Position numbers and translations under genes: made by a program
In this document: in pieces, positions 51,487 through 59,673 of the stretch
Position numbering within the stretch: position 1 is the stretch's first letter
Layout: every line of letters starts with the position of its first letter
The notes under the pieces: model-generated
What the model was told of the DNA's origin: nothing
What the model saw: the letters and a program-made list of their open reading frames with translations, nothing else
The model's database searches: none
Source of the DNA: CALKHT01 sp964511575
GTDB lineage: Bacteria; Planctomycetota; Phycisphaerae; Phycisphaerales; Phycisphaeraceae
Length of the DNA stretch: 64,000 bases
Direction of reading: 5' to 3'
Assembly: GCA_964511575.1 (NCBI GenBank)
Contig: CAZEFM010000006.1
Coordinates: forward strand, 18,071 to 82,070

Positions 51487-52590
51487 ATGCTCCGTACCCC
51501 GTTTTACAAGTTCCACGTTGAGAATGGCGCCAAGTTTGTCGATTTCTTCGGCTGGGAGATGCCGATCCACTACGGCTCGATCATCGACGAGCACAAACAG
51601 GTGCGCGAGAGCGGCGGCATCTTCGATGTGTCGCACATGGGCCGACTGAAGATTTCCGGTCGACACGCGCGACGGTTGCTGGAACGCGTGCTCACCCGCC
51701 GGGTCAGCGACATGAAGGAAGGCACCTGCCGATACAGCCTGGTCTGCAATGAGCAGGGCGGCGTGCTGGACGATGTGCTGGTATACCGCTTTGACGATCA
51801 CTGGCTGCTGGTGGTCAACGCGTCCAACCGGGAGAAGATTGTCAACCACCTCAACGCCAGCGTGGGCGATCTGGTGGTGAAGATTGACGACCAGACGATG
51901 TCGACGGCGATGGTGGCGGTGCAGGGGCCGAACGTGATGGAGATGATCGGCAACTTCTCGCGTGAGGTGCCGACGCTCAAGCGGTACGCGTTTTGCGTGA
52001 AGAATCTGCTGATTCTGAAGATGACGATCAGCCGCACGGGATACACGGGAGAGGATGGCGTGGAGGTGATGCTCGGCGCGACGATGGCACCTAAGGCGGT
52101 GCAGTTGCTCCTGAAGAAGGGCGACAACGGCATCTCCGTGAAGCCCGCTGGGCTGGGCGCTCGCGACACGCTTCGCATGGAAGCGGGCATGCCGTTGTAC
52201 GGCCACGAACTGGATGAACAGACCGATCCGCTGAGCGCGGGACTTGGCTTTGCGGTGAACCTGGACAAGGACCAGGATGAGAACGGCGAAGCGTTCATCG
52301 GTCAGGAGGCGTTGAAGAAGATCGCCGCGTCGGGCCCGCCGAAGAAGCTGATTGGTTTGAAGCTTTCGGGTCGTCGGACGCCGCGGCAGGGGATGACGGT
52401 GCACAAGGGCGATCAGGCGATCGGCTCGGTGACGAGCGGTTGCCTGTCGCCGACGCTGGGTTATCCGATTGCGATGGCGTACGTTCAGCCGGACACGGCC
52501 GAGGTGGGCGACACGCTGGCGATCAACATCGGCAGCGCCCGGGTGGAAGCCGAGGTGGTGAAGCTGCCTTTCTACAAGCGGCAGGGCTAA
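51487..52590 (+). CDS. gcvT: Glycine cleavage system T protein (aminomethyltransferase)
   Basis: GcvT takes the aminomethyl group from lipoylated H protein, releases ammonia and makes methylene-tetrahydrofolate. From ATG 51487 the 367-residue protein begins MLRTPFYKFHVENGAKFVDF, a typical start, and has GWEMPIHYGSI, SHMGRLKISG, the folate-site RTGYTGEDGVEV and GLGARDTLRMEAGMPLYGHE. Length matches the family. GcvH, GcvP and GcvL are not in the window. A four-residue longer start at 51475 is possible. Confidence 0.94.
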   Translation: MLRTPFYKFHVENGAKFVDFFGWEMPIHYGSIIDEHKQVRESGGIFDVSHMGRLKISGRHARRLLERVLTRRVSDMKEGTCRYSLVCNEQGGVLDDVLVYRFDDHWLLVVNASNREKIVNHLNASVGDLVVKIDDQTMSTAMVAVQGPNVMEMIGNFSREVPTLKRYAFCVKNLLILKMTISRTGYTGEDGVEVMLGATMAPKAVQLLLKKGDNGISVKPAGLGARDTLRMEAGMPLYGHELDEQTDPLSAGLGFAVNLDKDQDENGEAFIGQEALKKIAASGPPKKLIGLKLSGRRTPRQGMTVHKGDQAIGSVTSGCLSPTLGYPIAMAYVQPDTAEVGDTLAINIGSARVEAEVVKLPFYKRQG

Positions 52591-52738
52591 AATAGCCACA
52601 GATGAGAATGGACACGACTCCGATGAAGTGAGAAGCGAAGCACTTGTCGATGTGGGCGACACACCGCGTGGCGATCAGGCCGAGCGGCGGTGTGCTGCGG
52701 TGTCTGTCCGTCTTCAACTCATCCTGTGACTGAACTCT
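52591..52738. other. 148-base intergenic stretch with two hairpins and a repeat remnant
   Basis: A remnant of the ACAGATGAgaATGGACACG repeat type begins just after the gcvT stop. AAGTG (52626-52630) pairs with CACTT (52641-52645), and CACACCGC (52660-52667) pairs with GCGGTGTG (52687-52694). No T-tract follows, so these are not clear terminators. No small frame is convincing. Confidence 0.35.
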
Positions 52739-54052
52739 ATGGAACAAGGTAAACGCAATCTCCTGACCGTCCATCGCGAACGCGCGGTGCTGGCGGGTTG
52801 TCTGCTGCCCGGGTACAACGGGGATCCGCACGATCCCTTGGGTGAACTTCGCGCGCTGGCGGATTCGGCGGGGGCGGTGGTGGTCGATGAACTGCTGCAG
52901 AACCGCCAGACGCCGGATCCCGGCACGCTGATGGGCAAGGGCAAGCTGGAAGAGCTCGCGGCGATGGTGAAAGCCCGCGATGCCGACGTGGTGATCTTCG
53001 AGAACGATCTGTCGCCTTCTCAGATCGGCAACATTGAAGAGATCATCGGCTGCAAGGTGCTGGACCGCAGCGAGCTGATTCTCGATATCTTCGCCGCCCG
53101 GGCGCGGACGCACGAGGCTCGTCTGCAGGTGGAGCTGGCGCAACTGGAATACACGTATCCGCGGTTGCGGGCGATGTGGTCGCACCTGGAGCGTATCGTT
53201 GGCGGTTCACCCACGGGGATTGGCACGCGCGGCCCGGGTGAACAGCAGTTGGAAATCGACCGCCGCATCGTTCAGCGGAAGAAGGCGGAGCTCAAGCGCG
53301 AGATCGCCGCGATTCAGAAGCGCAAGGAGCGCGAGGTCGCGCTGCGCAACAAGGACTTTTTCACCGTCGGCCTGGTGGGCTACACCAACGCGGGCAAGAG
53401 CACGCTTTTCAACACCACGACCGATTCGGGCACCTACGCCACCGATCAGCTTTTCGCCACGCTTTCCACACGCACGCGCAAGTGGGATCTGGGCAAGGGC
53501 GATGTGGTGATGCTGTCGGACACGGTGGGGTTTGTGCGCGACCTGCCGCACCATCTGGTGGCGAGCTTCAAGGCGACGCTCGAGGAGGCGACGCGCAGCG
53601 ACCTGCTGTTGATCGTGCTGGATGTGGCGCACCCGCGTGCCCGACAGCAACTCGACACCGTGATGGAGGTGCTCGATGACATCGGCGCCACCGATCAGCA
53701 GCGCGTGCTGGTGCTGAACAAGGTGGACCTGCTCGAACACAACGCGGACCTGTTGGTCTGGCAGCAGGAACACCCCACGGCGATACCGATCAGCGCCAGG
53801 ACCGGACGTGGGCTTGATCGACTGGTGGAGTTCGTGCGGTCGTGCCTGCATGCCGGTGAACGCGACCTGGAGCTGATCGTGCCGATGAAGCACGGCAAGG
53901 CGATCAGCTTCATCGAGAACCACGCGAACGTTCGTGAGCGGCGGTACGACGGCGACGAGGTGGCGTTTGCCGTGCGCATGGGCGCGCGGCAGCTTGCGCA
54001 GCTTCGTGCGATGGGCGGACCGTTGCGCGTGGAAGAAGTGAACGCGGGCTGA
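52739..54052 (+). CDS. hflX: GTPase HflX
   Basis: HflX is a ribosome-associated GTPase that splits stalled 70S ribosomes under stress. The 437-residue protein has the HflX N-terminal domain with GTLMGKGKLEEL and FENDLSPSQIGNIE, and the linker GIGTRGPGEQQLEIDRR. The GTPase domain follows: G1 GYTNAGKS at residues 214-221, G3 DTVGFVRDLP, G4 NKVD and G5 SARTGRG. Length and motif order are normal. It is followed by the candidate retron RNA and reverse transcriptase on the same strand. Confidence 0.95.
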   Translation: MEQGKRNLLTVHRERAVLAGCLLPGYNGDPHDPLGELRALADSAGAVVVDELLQNRQTPDPGTLMGKGKLEELAAMVKARDADVVIFENDLSPSQIGNIEEIIGCKVLDRSELILDIFAARARTHEARLQVELAQLEYTYPRLRAMWSHLERIVGGSPTGIGTRGPGEQQLEIDRRIVQRKKAELKREIAAIQKRKEREVALRNKDFFTVGLVGYTNAGKSTLFNTTTDSGTYATDQLFATLSTRTRKWDLGKGDVVMLSDTVGFVRDLPHHLVASFKATLEEATRSDLLLIVLDVAHPRARQQLDTVMEVLDDIGATDQQRVLVLNKVDLLEHNADLLVWQQEHPTAIPISARTGRGLDRLVEFVRSCLHAGERDLELIVPMKHGKAISFIENHANVRERRYDGDEVAFAVRMGARQLAQLRAMGGPLRVEEVNAG

Positions 54053-54090
54053 GCCGACGGGTGTATCGAATGGTGTGTCTGTGAACTGCG

Positions 54091-54279
54091 GCGTGGCGCA
54101 ACCGATTGACGGTTTTGCGGCCCAGCGGTAGCATCGCCGCACGCCTTGGCGGCGCTCAAATCCAGAGCGCAGGGCGGTGTTTCGCCGCCCGGGTCCGTAT
54201 GGACCTGTTTCAGAATCAGCGTACCTTGTCCCACAAGGTAGCAAGGCGGGCGCGGGGCGGGTTAACGCTCGTTCCACGC
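54091..54279 (+). ncRNA. Candidate retron msr/msd RNA
   Basis: This 189-base stretch precedes a retron-type reverse transcriptase and holds a run of hairpins. Its ends can pair: GCGTGG (54091-54096) with CCACGC (54274-54279), and AAC (54100-54102) with GTT (54271-54273), like the a1/a2 repeats of retrons. A TAGC at 54129-54132 could hold the branching G. Stems lie at 54135-54154, 54152-54170 (overlapping the first by three bases), 54172-54190, 54192-54205 and 54222-54240. The stem at 54172-54190 has eight pairs and a TTT loop, the kind of loop that retron reverse transcriptases recognise. The assignment is inference from position and fold; no experiment or covariance supports it yet. Confidence 0.5.
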
Positions 54280-54283
54280 TTTC

Positions 54284-55246
54284 ATGGGCCTGCTGGATTA
54301 CCTCAAAGCGTTGCTGCGCCAAAGCGATGTCCCGCCGCCCGATGTCGGCATGGGCGCGGGTGAACTGGTCCGACGTCTGGGCGTTCGCTTCGACGAACTG
54401 CAGAGCGTGCCGATCACCTACGAGACCTTCAACATCCCCAAGCGTCGCGGCGGGACACGCACCATCAGCGCGCCCAACGCTGCGCTCAAGGCGGCGCAGC
54501 GTCGCATTCTGCGTCTTCTGCTTGCCGAGCTTGAAGCGCATCCCGCGGCGACGGGATTCGAGAAGCGACAGTCGATCGTCACCCATGCGCGACTGCATGC
54601 GTTCAAGCCGATTGTCATCAAGCTGGACATCAAAGACTTCTTCGGTTCAACGAGCGCCAAACGCGTCCATGCCTACTTTCGCCACATCGGCTGGAATGAG
54701 GAAGCGGCGAAACTGCTCACGCGGTTGACGACCCACAACAACGCGTTGCCGCAGGGCGCTCCGACAAGCCCGCGGTTGGCGAACCTGGTCAACTACCGGA
54801 TGGATGCGCGCATCGATGCGTTGATGGCGGGCGATCGCGACACCATCCGGGTGAATCCGGAGACGGGGCAGCGCATCGCCACACCCGCCCGGCGATACGG
54901 TTACTACTCGCGCTATGCCGATGACATCACACTCTCGTTTCCGCACGAGGGCCATCACGCCAACGAGTTCATTCAGGGTGTGAAGATGATCGTTGTCGAT
55001 GAGGGTTACGTGCTGCACACGAAGAAGAAGCTGCGTGTGATGCGCGGGCACGATCGTCAGCAGGTCACGGGGCTGGTGGTCAACAAGGGCGTGCGGCTGC
55101 CTCGGGACACGCGCCGCTGGCTCCGCGCGGTGGAGCATCACATTCGATACGGTCGGCCGGCCACGCTGAGTGTGGCGCAGATCCAGGGTTGGCGCGCGCT
55201 GCAGGCGATGATCGAGAAGCAGGCGACGGTGCGACGGCAGCGTTGA
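54284..55246 (+). CDS. Retron-type reverse transcriptase
   Basis: The 320-residue protein has the reverse transcriptase motifs in order: IPKRRGGTRTISAP, VIKLDIKDFFGS with the first catalytic Asp, LPQGAPTSPRLANL, and YADD at 211-214 (YSRYADDITLS). Two retron-specific regions are visible. The X-region motif NAXXH appears as HARLH at 101-105, and the Y-region VTG appears as VTGLVVN from 261. The fold and length fit retron enzymes, and no maturase or endonuclease domain is attached, unlike group II intron proteins. Retron enzymes copy part of their own RNA into branched msDNA. No effector gene lies beside it, so its biological role is open. Confidence 0.85.
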   Translation: MGLLDYLKALLRQSDVPPPDVGMGAGELVRRLGVRFDELQSVPITYETFNIPKRRGGTRTISAPNAALKAAQRRILRLLLAELEAHPAATGFEKRQSIVTHARLHAFKPIVIKLDIKDFFGSTSAKRVHAYFRHIGWNEEAAKLLTRLTTHNNALPQGAPTSPRLANLVNYRMDARIDALMAGDRDTIRVNPETGQRIATPARRYGYYSRYADDITLSFPHEGHHANEFIQGVKMIVVDEGYVLHTKKKLRVMRGHDRQQVTGLVVNKGVRLPRDTRRWLRAVEHHIRYGRPATLSVAQIQGWRALQAMIEKQATVRRQR

Positions 55247-55281
55247 GACATCGTCCGAACCGCCCGCCCGGTTGCCCCCGA

Positions 55282-56058
55282 TTACTGTGCTTGAGGGATA
55301 CGATGCCAGACGATCACGCGGATGGCATCGCTGTCGTCATCGGTGGACGATTCGTCCGCATCGTCATCAGCGGTGGGGGAGCTGCTGCCGAGTGGATGAT
55401 TGGCGGCGTCGGATGCGGCGACACTGCTGTTGGTCGCGTTCGCTGCCGAGTCGCTGTCGGGTGTTGATGGATAGGGCTCGGACGCGTGCGTGTTGAACTG
55501 TTGCCAACGATCGCGCATGCGTTCGAGTTCAGCGACGGGGCTGAGGCGAACGGAGAGTATCTCGACGCCCTGCGCGGTTTCACGGATGAATCGCCGCATC
55601 ATGGAGGTGCGGGAACTGGTGCGGCCGGGCAGGGGGCTGAACCCCGCGGTCATCGCCTGTCCGTTGTAGAAGGCTGCCAGATCGCCGATGTCGACTCCCT
55701 CGGCGTTCCAGACGCTGACGACTTCAATGACGTTCCGCTGTTTGCGGAGGAAGCCGGTTTGTCGTTCGGCGACGACACCGGGCAGATCGCTGAGCGGCGC
55801 GATGTCGGCCGGCTCGCCTGCAAGCGGTTCGTCGTCGGGTTGCGGGGTGAGCAGTCGGGAGGTGCGGGGGCGTCCGTCGAACGTGTTGGTGTTGTGTCCC
55901 CAATGCGGCGTGGCCTGGGTTTCGGGTGGTTGCCGGCGGACCTGATCGACATACATGAACGCTGCGATGCCGATGACCCCGGCGAGCAACACCAAGGCGG
56001 ACCACCACGATGTGCGGGGCGGTGTCGGGTCACCCGATTGTCGCAAAGCCGTGCTCAT
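55282..56058 (-). CDS. Single-helix membrane-anchored protein of unknown function
   Basis: The 258-residue protein has one membrane helix at about 19-37 (SALVLLAGVIGIAAFMYVDQ). A soluble part of about 150 residues includes EVVSVWNAEGVDIGDLAAFYNGQAM and VEILSVRLSPVAELERMRDR. A Ser/Asp/Ala-rich acidic stretch (about 195-245) precedes the last hydrophobic strand IRVIVWHRI. It converges on the reverse transcriptase gene, 36 bases away. I do not recognise a family, and there is no sign that it is a retron effector. Confidence 0.5.
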   Translation of the reverse strand: MSTALRQSGDPTPPRTSWWSALVLLAGVIGIAAFMYVDQVRRQPPETQATPHWGHNTNTFDGRPRTSRLLTPQPDDEPLAGEPADIAPLSDLPGVVAERQTGFLRKQRNVIEVVSVWNAEGVDIGDLAAFYNGQAMTAGFSPLPGRTSSRTSMMRRFIRETAQGVEILSVRLSPVAELERMRDRWQQFNTHASEPYPSTPDSDSAANATNSSVAASDAANHPLGSSSPTADDDADESSTDDDSDAIRVIVWHRIPQAQ

Positions 56059-56196
56059 GTCCGTCCCCGTGAGGTGGAATGCGACTGCCGTCTGCGATTA
56101 CGGATGATCTATCTTAACGCGTTGTTGCCGGAGGGGGAGAGAAATCTGTGCGCACTTTTTGCGATCGCGATCAAGCGTGGGAAATATGGCTGCGAA

Positions 56197-56526
56197 TCAG
56201 GCGGTCGCCCGGAGGATGTCGGCGTGTCCCGTCGGGTCGAACGACAGGGCGAGTTGCAGTTGGCCATCCAGTCCGAGGCTGCGGACGACGCGGGCTTTAA
56301 CCGATTGACGGCTGGAAAGCAGCGCCTGCTCGGGTCGCCAGGCGATGACCAGGTCGACTTCCTGTCCCGGCGGCAGGAGCCGTGGGTGGTCGAGGGTGAT
56401 CAGGCAGCCGCCCTCGCTGACGTTGCGCGTGCGACCGGTGAGGTAGCGTCCGCCTTCAGCGAGGCGCACTTTGACGGCACGGTCGAGGCCGTATCGCAGG
56501 TGGTGTCGTCGTTCGCGTGGCTGCAT
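56197..56526 (-). CDS. PilZ-domain protein
   Basis: From ATG 56526, with GGGAG eight bases upstream, the protein has 109 residues. It carries the cyclic-di-GMP-binding elements of PilZ: the Arg-rich RERRHHLRY at the start and NVSEGGCLI (N-x-S-x-x-G) about 25 residues later. It consists of the PilZ domain alone, so it probably acts as a c-di-GMP-responsive adaptor, for example in motility or polysaccharide export. The preceding gene is 138 bases away and the region upstream is gene-free. Confidence 0.82.
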   Translation of the reverse strand: MQPRERRHHLRYGLDRAVKVRLAEGGRYLTGRTRNVSEGGCLITLDHPRLLPPGQEVDLVIAWRPEQALLSSRQSVKARVVRSLGLDGQLQLALSFDPTGHADILRATA

Positions 56527-56991
56527 GATCATGGCTCCCAGGGACTGCCAACGGGCGGATCTGCCGTCATCATCGGCACAATCGATACGACCGCTTCAGC
56601 CCGGGCGGCGTTATGGGACCGATCATCCGCAGGGGATTGCAGATTCCGCCCGGCGAGGCCGTTTTGGTCGTTTGATTGTAACTTTTGGTGGGTTAGCATC
56701 TTGCGCAAAGGTGACATGTGAGGCTCGTGGCGGAAATGACACGTCGGCGGCAGGCGGGGGGGTCGCCGGTGGAATCGCTACATCGCACGGCCTATCATCG
56801 AACGATGCACGGGCGGCAGTGACGGGTAAGGGAGCGGCAGGTCCGCGAACCTTGTTTGCCTGGTCACTTCCTACGTCTGATCGACGCCTGCCCCGACGCC
56901 CGTGCCCTGATGCGGTCGTGGTCTCTCCTCCGCGTTGAGTTGCTGATGATGTTCTGGATGCACGTTTCACGGTTCGACGGATCCACGCCCT
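56527..56991. other. 465-base gene-free stretch between divergent PilZ and HEAT/TPR genes
   Basis: I see no gene here. A minus-strand TACAAT at 56675-56680 is a weak -10 candidate for the PilZ gene, about 140 bases upstream. No terminator or repeat is evident, and frames that cross the stretch are Arg- and Pro-rich and look non-coding. Confidence 0.5.
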
Positions 56992-57696
56992 ATGGTTTAC
57001 CCACGGATCGACGGCGATGACTTTCTGGACGCGGTGCGTCCAGCCCTGAGTCGTTGCGATGCCCCTGCTCTGGCACAGGCCATCAAAGCGCGTTGGCGCA
57101 CGCGCGATGTGGCAAGCATGTTGCGACACGACAGTTCCGAAGTGCGACGTGTGGCGGCAACGGCACTGGGGCTCATCGGCGACATGAAGTGCGTGGGACC
57201 GTTGACCCGCGCCCTGCATGACGACGATTGGCAGGTGAACGAGCTGGCGGAAAACGCGTTGTGGTCGATCTGGTTCCGCAGCGGCAAGCCGCAGGCCGCC
57301 AAGCCGTTCTGTCAGGGCGTGGCGCTCATGGCGAGCGAGCAATACGAAGAGGCCGTGACCGCGTTCAACGAGGCGACAACGCTCGACCCGCAGTTTGCCG
57401 AAGCGTACAACCAATGTGCGATCGCGCACTTCCTGCTGTCGCAGTGGCGTGCCTCCATCGCCGATGGTCGCCGGGCGATTGAACTGGTGCCGTCCCATTT
57501 CGGTGCTTTTGCCAGCATGGGGCACACGTATGTGGAGCTTGGCGATCTGGAGAAAGCGGTGCAGTGTTACCGTCGGGCGCTGCGGATCAATCCACGCATG
57601 CACACGATCAGCCGGGCGCTGGAACCGCTGGAGATCGCGCTGCGTGAACGGCGGGACTCCTCGGGAATCTATTCCTTCGATCACACCGAGGGATGA
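56992..57696 (+). CDS. HEAT-repeat plus TPR-repeat protein
   Basis: The 234-residue protein joins two helical-repeat types. Residues about 40-95 form HEAT repeats (MLRHDSSEVRRVAATALGLIGD and VGPLTRALHDDDWQVNELAENALWSI). Residues about 105-215 form three TPR units (GVALMASEQYEEAVTAFNEATTLDPQFAEAYN and two more ending AIELVPSHFGAF and ALRINPRMH). Such proteins act as scaffolds. No signal peptide is present, so it is cytosolic. It converges with the next gene and overlaps it by 16 bases. Partner unknown. Confidence 0.8.
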   Translation: MVYPRIDGDDFLDAVRPALSRCDAPALAQAIKARWRTRDVASMLRHDSSEVRRVAATALGLIGDMKCVGPLTRALHDDDWQVNELAENALWSIWFRSGKPQAAKPFCQGVALMASEQYEEAVTAFNEATTLDPQFAEAYNQCAIAHFLLSQWRASIADGRRAIELVPSHFGAFASMGHTYVELGDLEKAVQCYRRALRINPRMHTISRALEPLEIALRERRDSSGIYSFDHTEG

Positions 57697-58205
57697 CGAT
57701 GCGGTTCCTTGTCCATTTCTGATGCGGTCTGTTTGACGAAGTCTTTGCTGAGGTTGTGCCAGTAGGCGAGCCCCACACCGACGGCGATGGTGCCGAGCGC
57801 GGTGAGCAGCCATGCCGGCGAGCCGTGGCGCACGAGGTCGGCGGCGTCCCCGGCGTCGGCGCGCCATCCCGCAGCCATGTAGGCGCCGTTGGCGATGAGA
57901 CAGAAGCCGGCAAAGAACCGCAGCAGGTAGCGCCACCGCCACCGCGCCGCCAGGGCGATGGCGTGCATTGCGATCGGGATGACCATGCCCCAGATCAGCC
58001 CGCCCCACACGACGAAGTGGGGCGAGGGGTTGGGGTGGACGCGGGTCAAAGAGAAACCGAGCAACGGAACGCGGATGTCGACGACCTTCCCGCCGCTGAC
58101 CAGGGCGTGCAGGACATGGCCCGCTTCATGGGCCGCCTGCATGGCGTACCAGGAGAGGATCGCGGTGATGCCGAGGGCGACATACTGCATCGGTCGAGCC
58201 CGCAT
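57681..58205 (-). CDS. HExxH-containing membrane protein, M50-like
   Basis: The 174-residue protein has a HEAGHVLHAL motif near residue 26 inside the first hydrophobic segment, like the zinc-binding helix of M50 peptidases. About four membrane helices follow. The second conserved motif of M50 enzymes, a membrane Asp in NxxPxxxLDG, is not visible, so activity is uncertain and it may be a related non-peptidase. It is divergent from mgtE, 68 bases away. Confidence 0.6.
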   Translation of the reverse strand: MRARPMQYVALGITAILSWYAMQAAHEAGHVLHALVSGGKVVDIRVPLLGFSLTRVHPNPSPHFVVWGGLIWGMVIPIAMHAIALAARWRWRYLLRFFAGFCLIANGAYMAAGWRADAGDAADLVRHGSPAWLLTALGTIAVGVGLAYWHNLSKDFVKQTASEMDKEPHRHPSV

Positions 58206-58257
58206 GACAGCATTATCACCGATGCGTGCAGGGAATGCACAACACGTTGATGCGTCG

Positions 58258-58266
58258 TGGTATAGT
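58258..58266 (+). promoter_or_regulatory. Extended -10 promoter of mgtE, seven bases before its ATG
   Basis: TGGTATAGT joins the TGn extension to a five-of-six -10. The hexamer ends seven bases before ATG 58274, the expected distance to the first transcribed base, so the mRNA should start at the A of the start codon. Confidence 0.6.
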
Positions 58267-58273
58267 TGCTGCC

Positions 58274-59647
58274 ATGTCTGAGGAACAGGCAGTCATTACG
58301 CCCTGGGACCAGCTCGCCCAGGTTGTGGACACGGGCAACGCCGACCACGTGGAGGCGTTCGTGCAGTTGTTGCCGCCCGGGGAGACGGCCTACACCATCT
58401 CGCGGTTGGATGATGAGCATCGCAGCCGCATGCTGGAGCTGATTCGCCCGGAGTTCGCGGCGGATCTGATGCAGTTCCTCAGCGATGAGCACGCGGCGGA
58501 CCTGATCGAGGAGCTGTCGCCGAGCAAGGCGGCGGCGATTCTGGACGAGCTGCCGTCGGACGATCAGGCGGACATCCTCGGTGAGCTGGATGAAGAGGAT
58601 CAGCAGGCGATCCTCAAGGAGATGGAGCCGGCGGAGGCGGCCGACGCCCGTCGCCTGGTCGCGTACGATCCGGACGCGGCAGGCGGGATCATGATCACGG
58701 AGTACGTTGCGTTTCCGCAGGACATGCGGATCGAGGACGTGCTGGCGGATCTGCGTCGCCATGCCGAGGCCCACGCCGAACACGATGTGCATTACACCTA
58801 TGTGGTGGACGCGACGGATCGGCTGGTGGGGGTGCTGACGCTGCGTAACCTGCTGCTTGCGCCGAGCCATAACACGCTGCGGGATGTGATGACATCGCAC
58901 CCGATCAGCGTGAACGTCGACACGCCGATCAGCGAGCTGGAGGACATCTTCGACCGTCATCAGTTCTACGGCCTGCCGGTCGTGGAAGGCGATGGTCGGC
59001 TGGTGGGGGTGGTGCACTGGTCGGCGGTGCAGGAGGCGCTGGGCGAACAGGCGGACCGGGCGCTGATGCGATTCGGCGGCATCATCGGCGGCGAGGAGCT
59101 GCGCACCAGTCCGCTGCGCGAACGGACATTCCGACGGCTGCTGTTTCTCTTTCCCAACATCGCACTGTCGTTCATCGCCATCCAGATCATCAGCCTGTAT
59201 GAGCCGATCATTCAGGAGTTCACCGCGCTGGCGGTGTTTCTGCCGCTGGTGGCGAATCTGAGCGGGGCGTCGGGCAACCAGTCGGTGGCGGTGAGCCTGC
59301 GCGAGCTGGATCTGGGGCTGCTCAAGCCGCGCGACGTGGCGCTGGTGTTCCGCAAGGAGGTGCTGCTTGGCCTGATCAACGGCGTGTTGATCGGGTTCAT
59401 CCTTGCGGGGCTGGTGCTGTTGACGCGCTGGGATCAGCCGTGGCTGGCGCTGGTGGTTGGGTCGGCGTTTGCGTTGATGAGTGTGATCGCGGTCATCATG
59501 GGCGGATGCATTCCGCTGATCATCAAGGGGCTGGGGGCCGACCCGGCGATGGCGTCGAGTCCGATCCTCACCACCATCACCGATGCGGCGAGCTTCTTCA
59601 TCGTGCTCACCTCGGCAACGGTGTTGGCGGCGGTGTTTCTGGGGTGA
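58274..59647 (+). CDS. mgtE: Magnesium transporter MgtE
   Basis: MgtE is a dimeric magnesium channel gated by cytosolic magnesium. From ATG 58274 the protein has 457 residues. It has an N-terminal helical domain with repeats around LSPSKAAAILDELPSDDQADILGELD, two CBS domains (DPDAAGGIMITEYVAFPQDM to about residue 260) and five membrane helices with LPLVANLSGASGNQSVAVSLREL. The domain order and length match the family. A frame that starts 16 codons earlier overlaps the promoter and is rejected. No M-box riboswitch fits in the short upstream gap. Confidence 0.95.
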   Translation: MSEEQAVITPWDQLAQVVDTGNADHVEAFVQLLPPGETAYTISRLDDEHRSRMLELIRPEFAADLMQFLSDEHAADLIEELSPSKAAAILDELPSDDQADILGELDEEDQQAILKEMEPAEAADARRLVAYDPDAAGGIMITEYVAFPQDMRIEDVLADLRRHAEAHAEHDVHYTYVVDATDRLVGVLTLRNLLLAPSHNTLRDVMTSHPISVNVDTPISELEDIFDRHQFYGLPVVEGDGRLVGVVHWSAVQEALGEQADRALMRFGGIIGGEELRTSPLRERTFRRLLFLFPNIALSFIAIQIISLYEPIIQEFTALAVFLPLVANLSGASGNQSVAVSLRELDLGLLKPRDVALVFRKEVLLGLINGVLIGFILAGLVLLTRWDQPWLALVVGSAFALMSVIAVIMGGCIPLIIKGLGADPAMASSPILTTITDAASFFIVLTSATVLAAVFLG

Positions 59648-59673
59648 TCACCACCAATCAAGTGGCGGCGTCT

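Noticed and set aside
54177..54728. A 183-codon frame overlapping the reverse transcriptase start
   Set aside because: It is in another frame of the reverse transcriptase gene and of the candidate RNA and has no domain.
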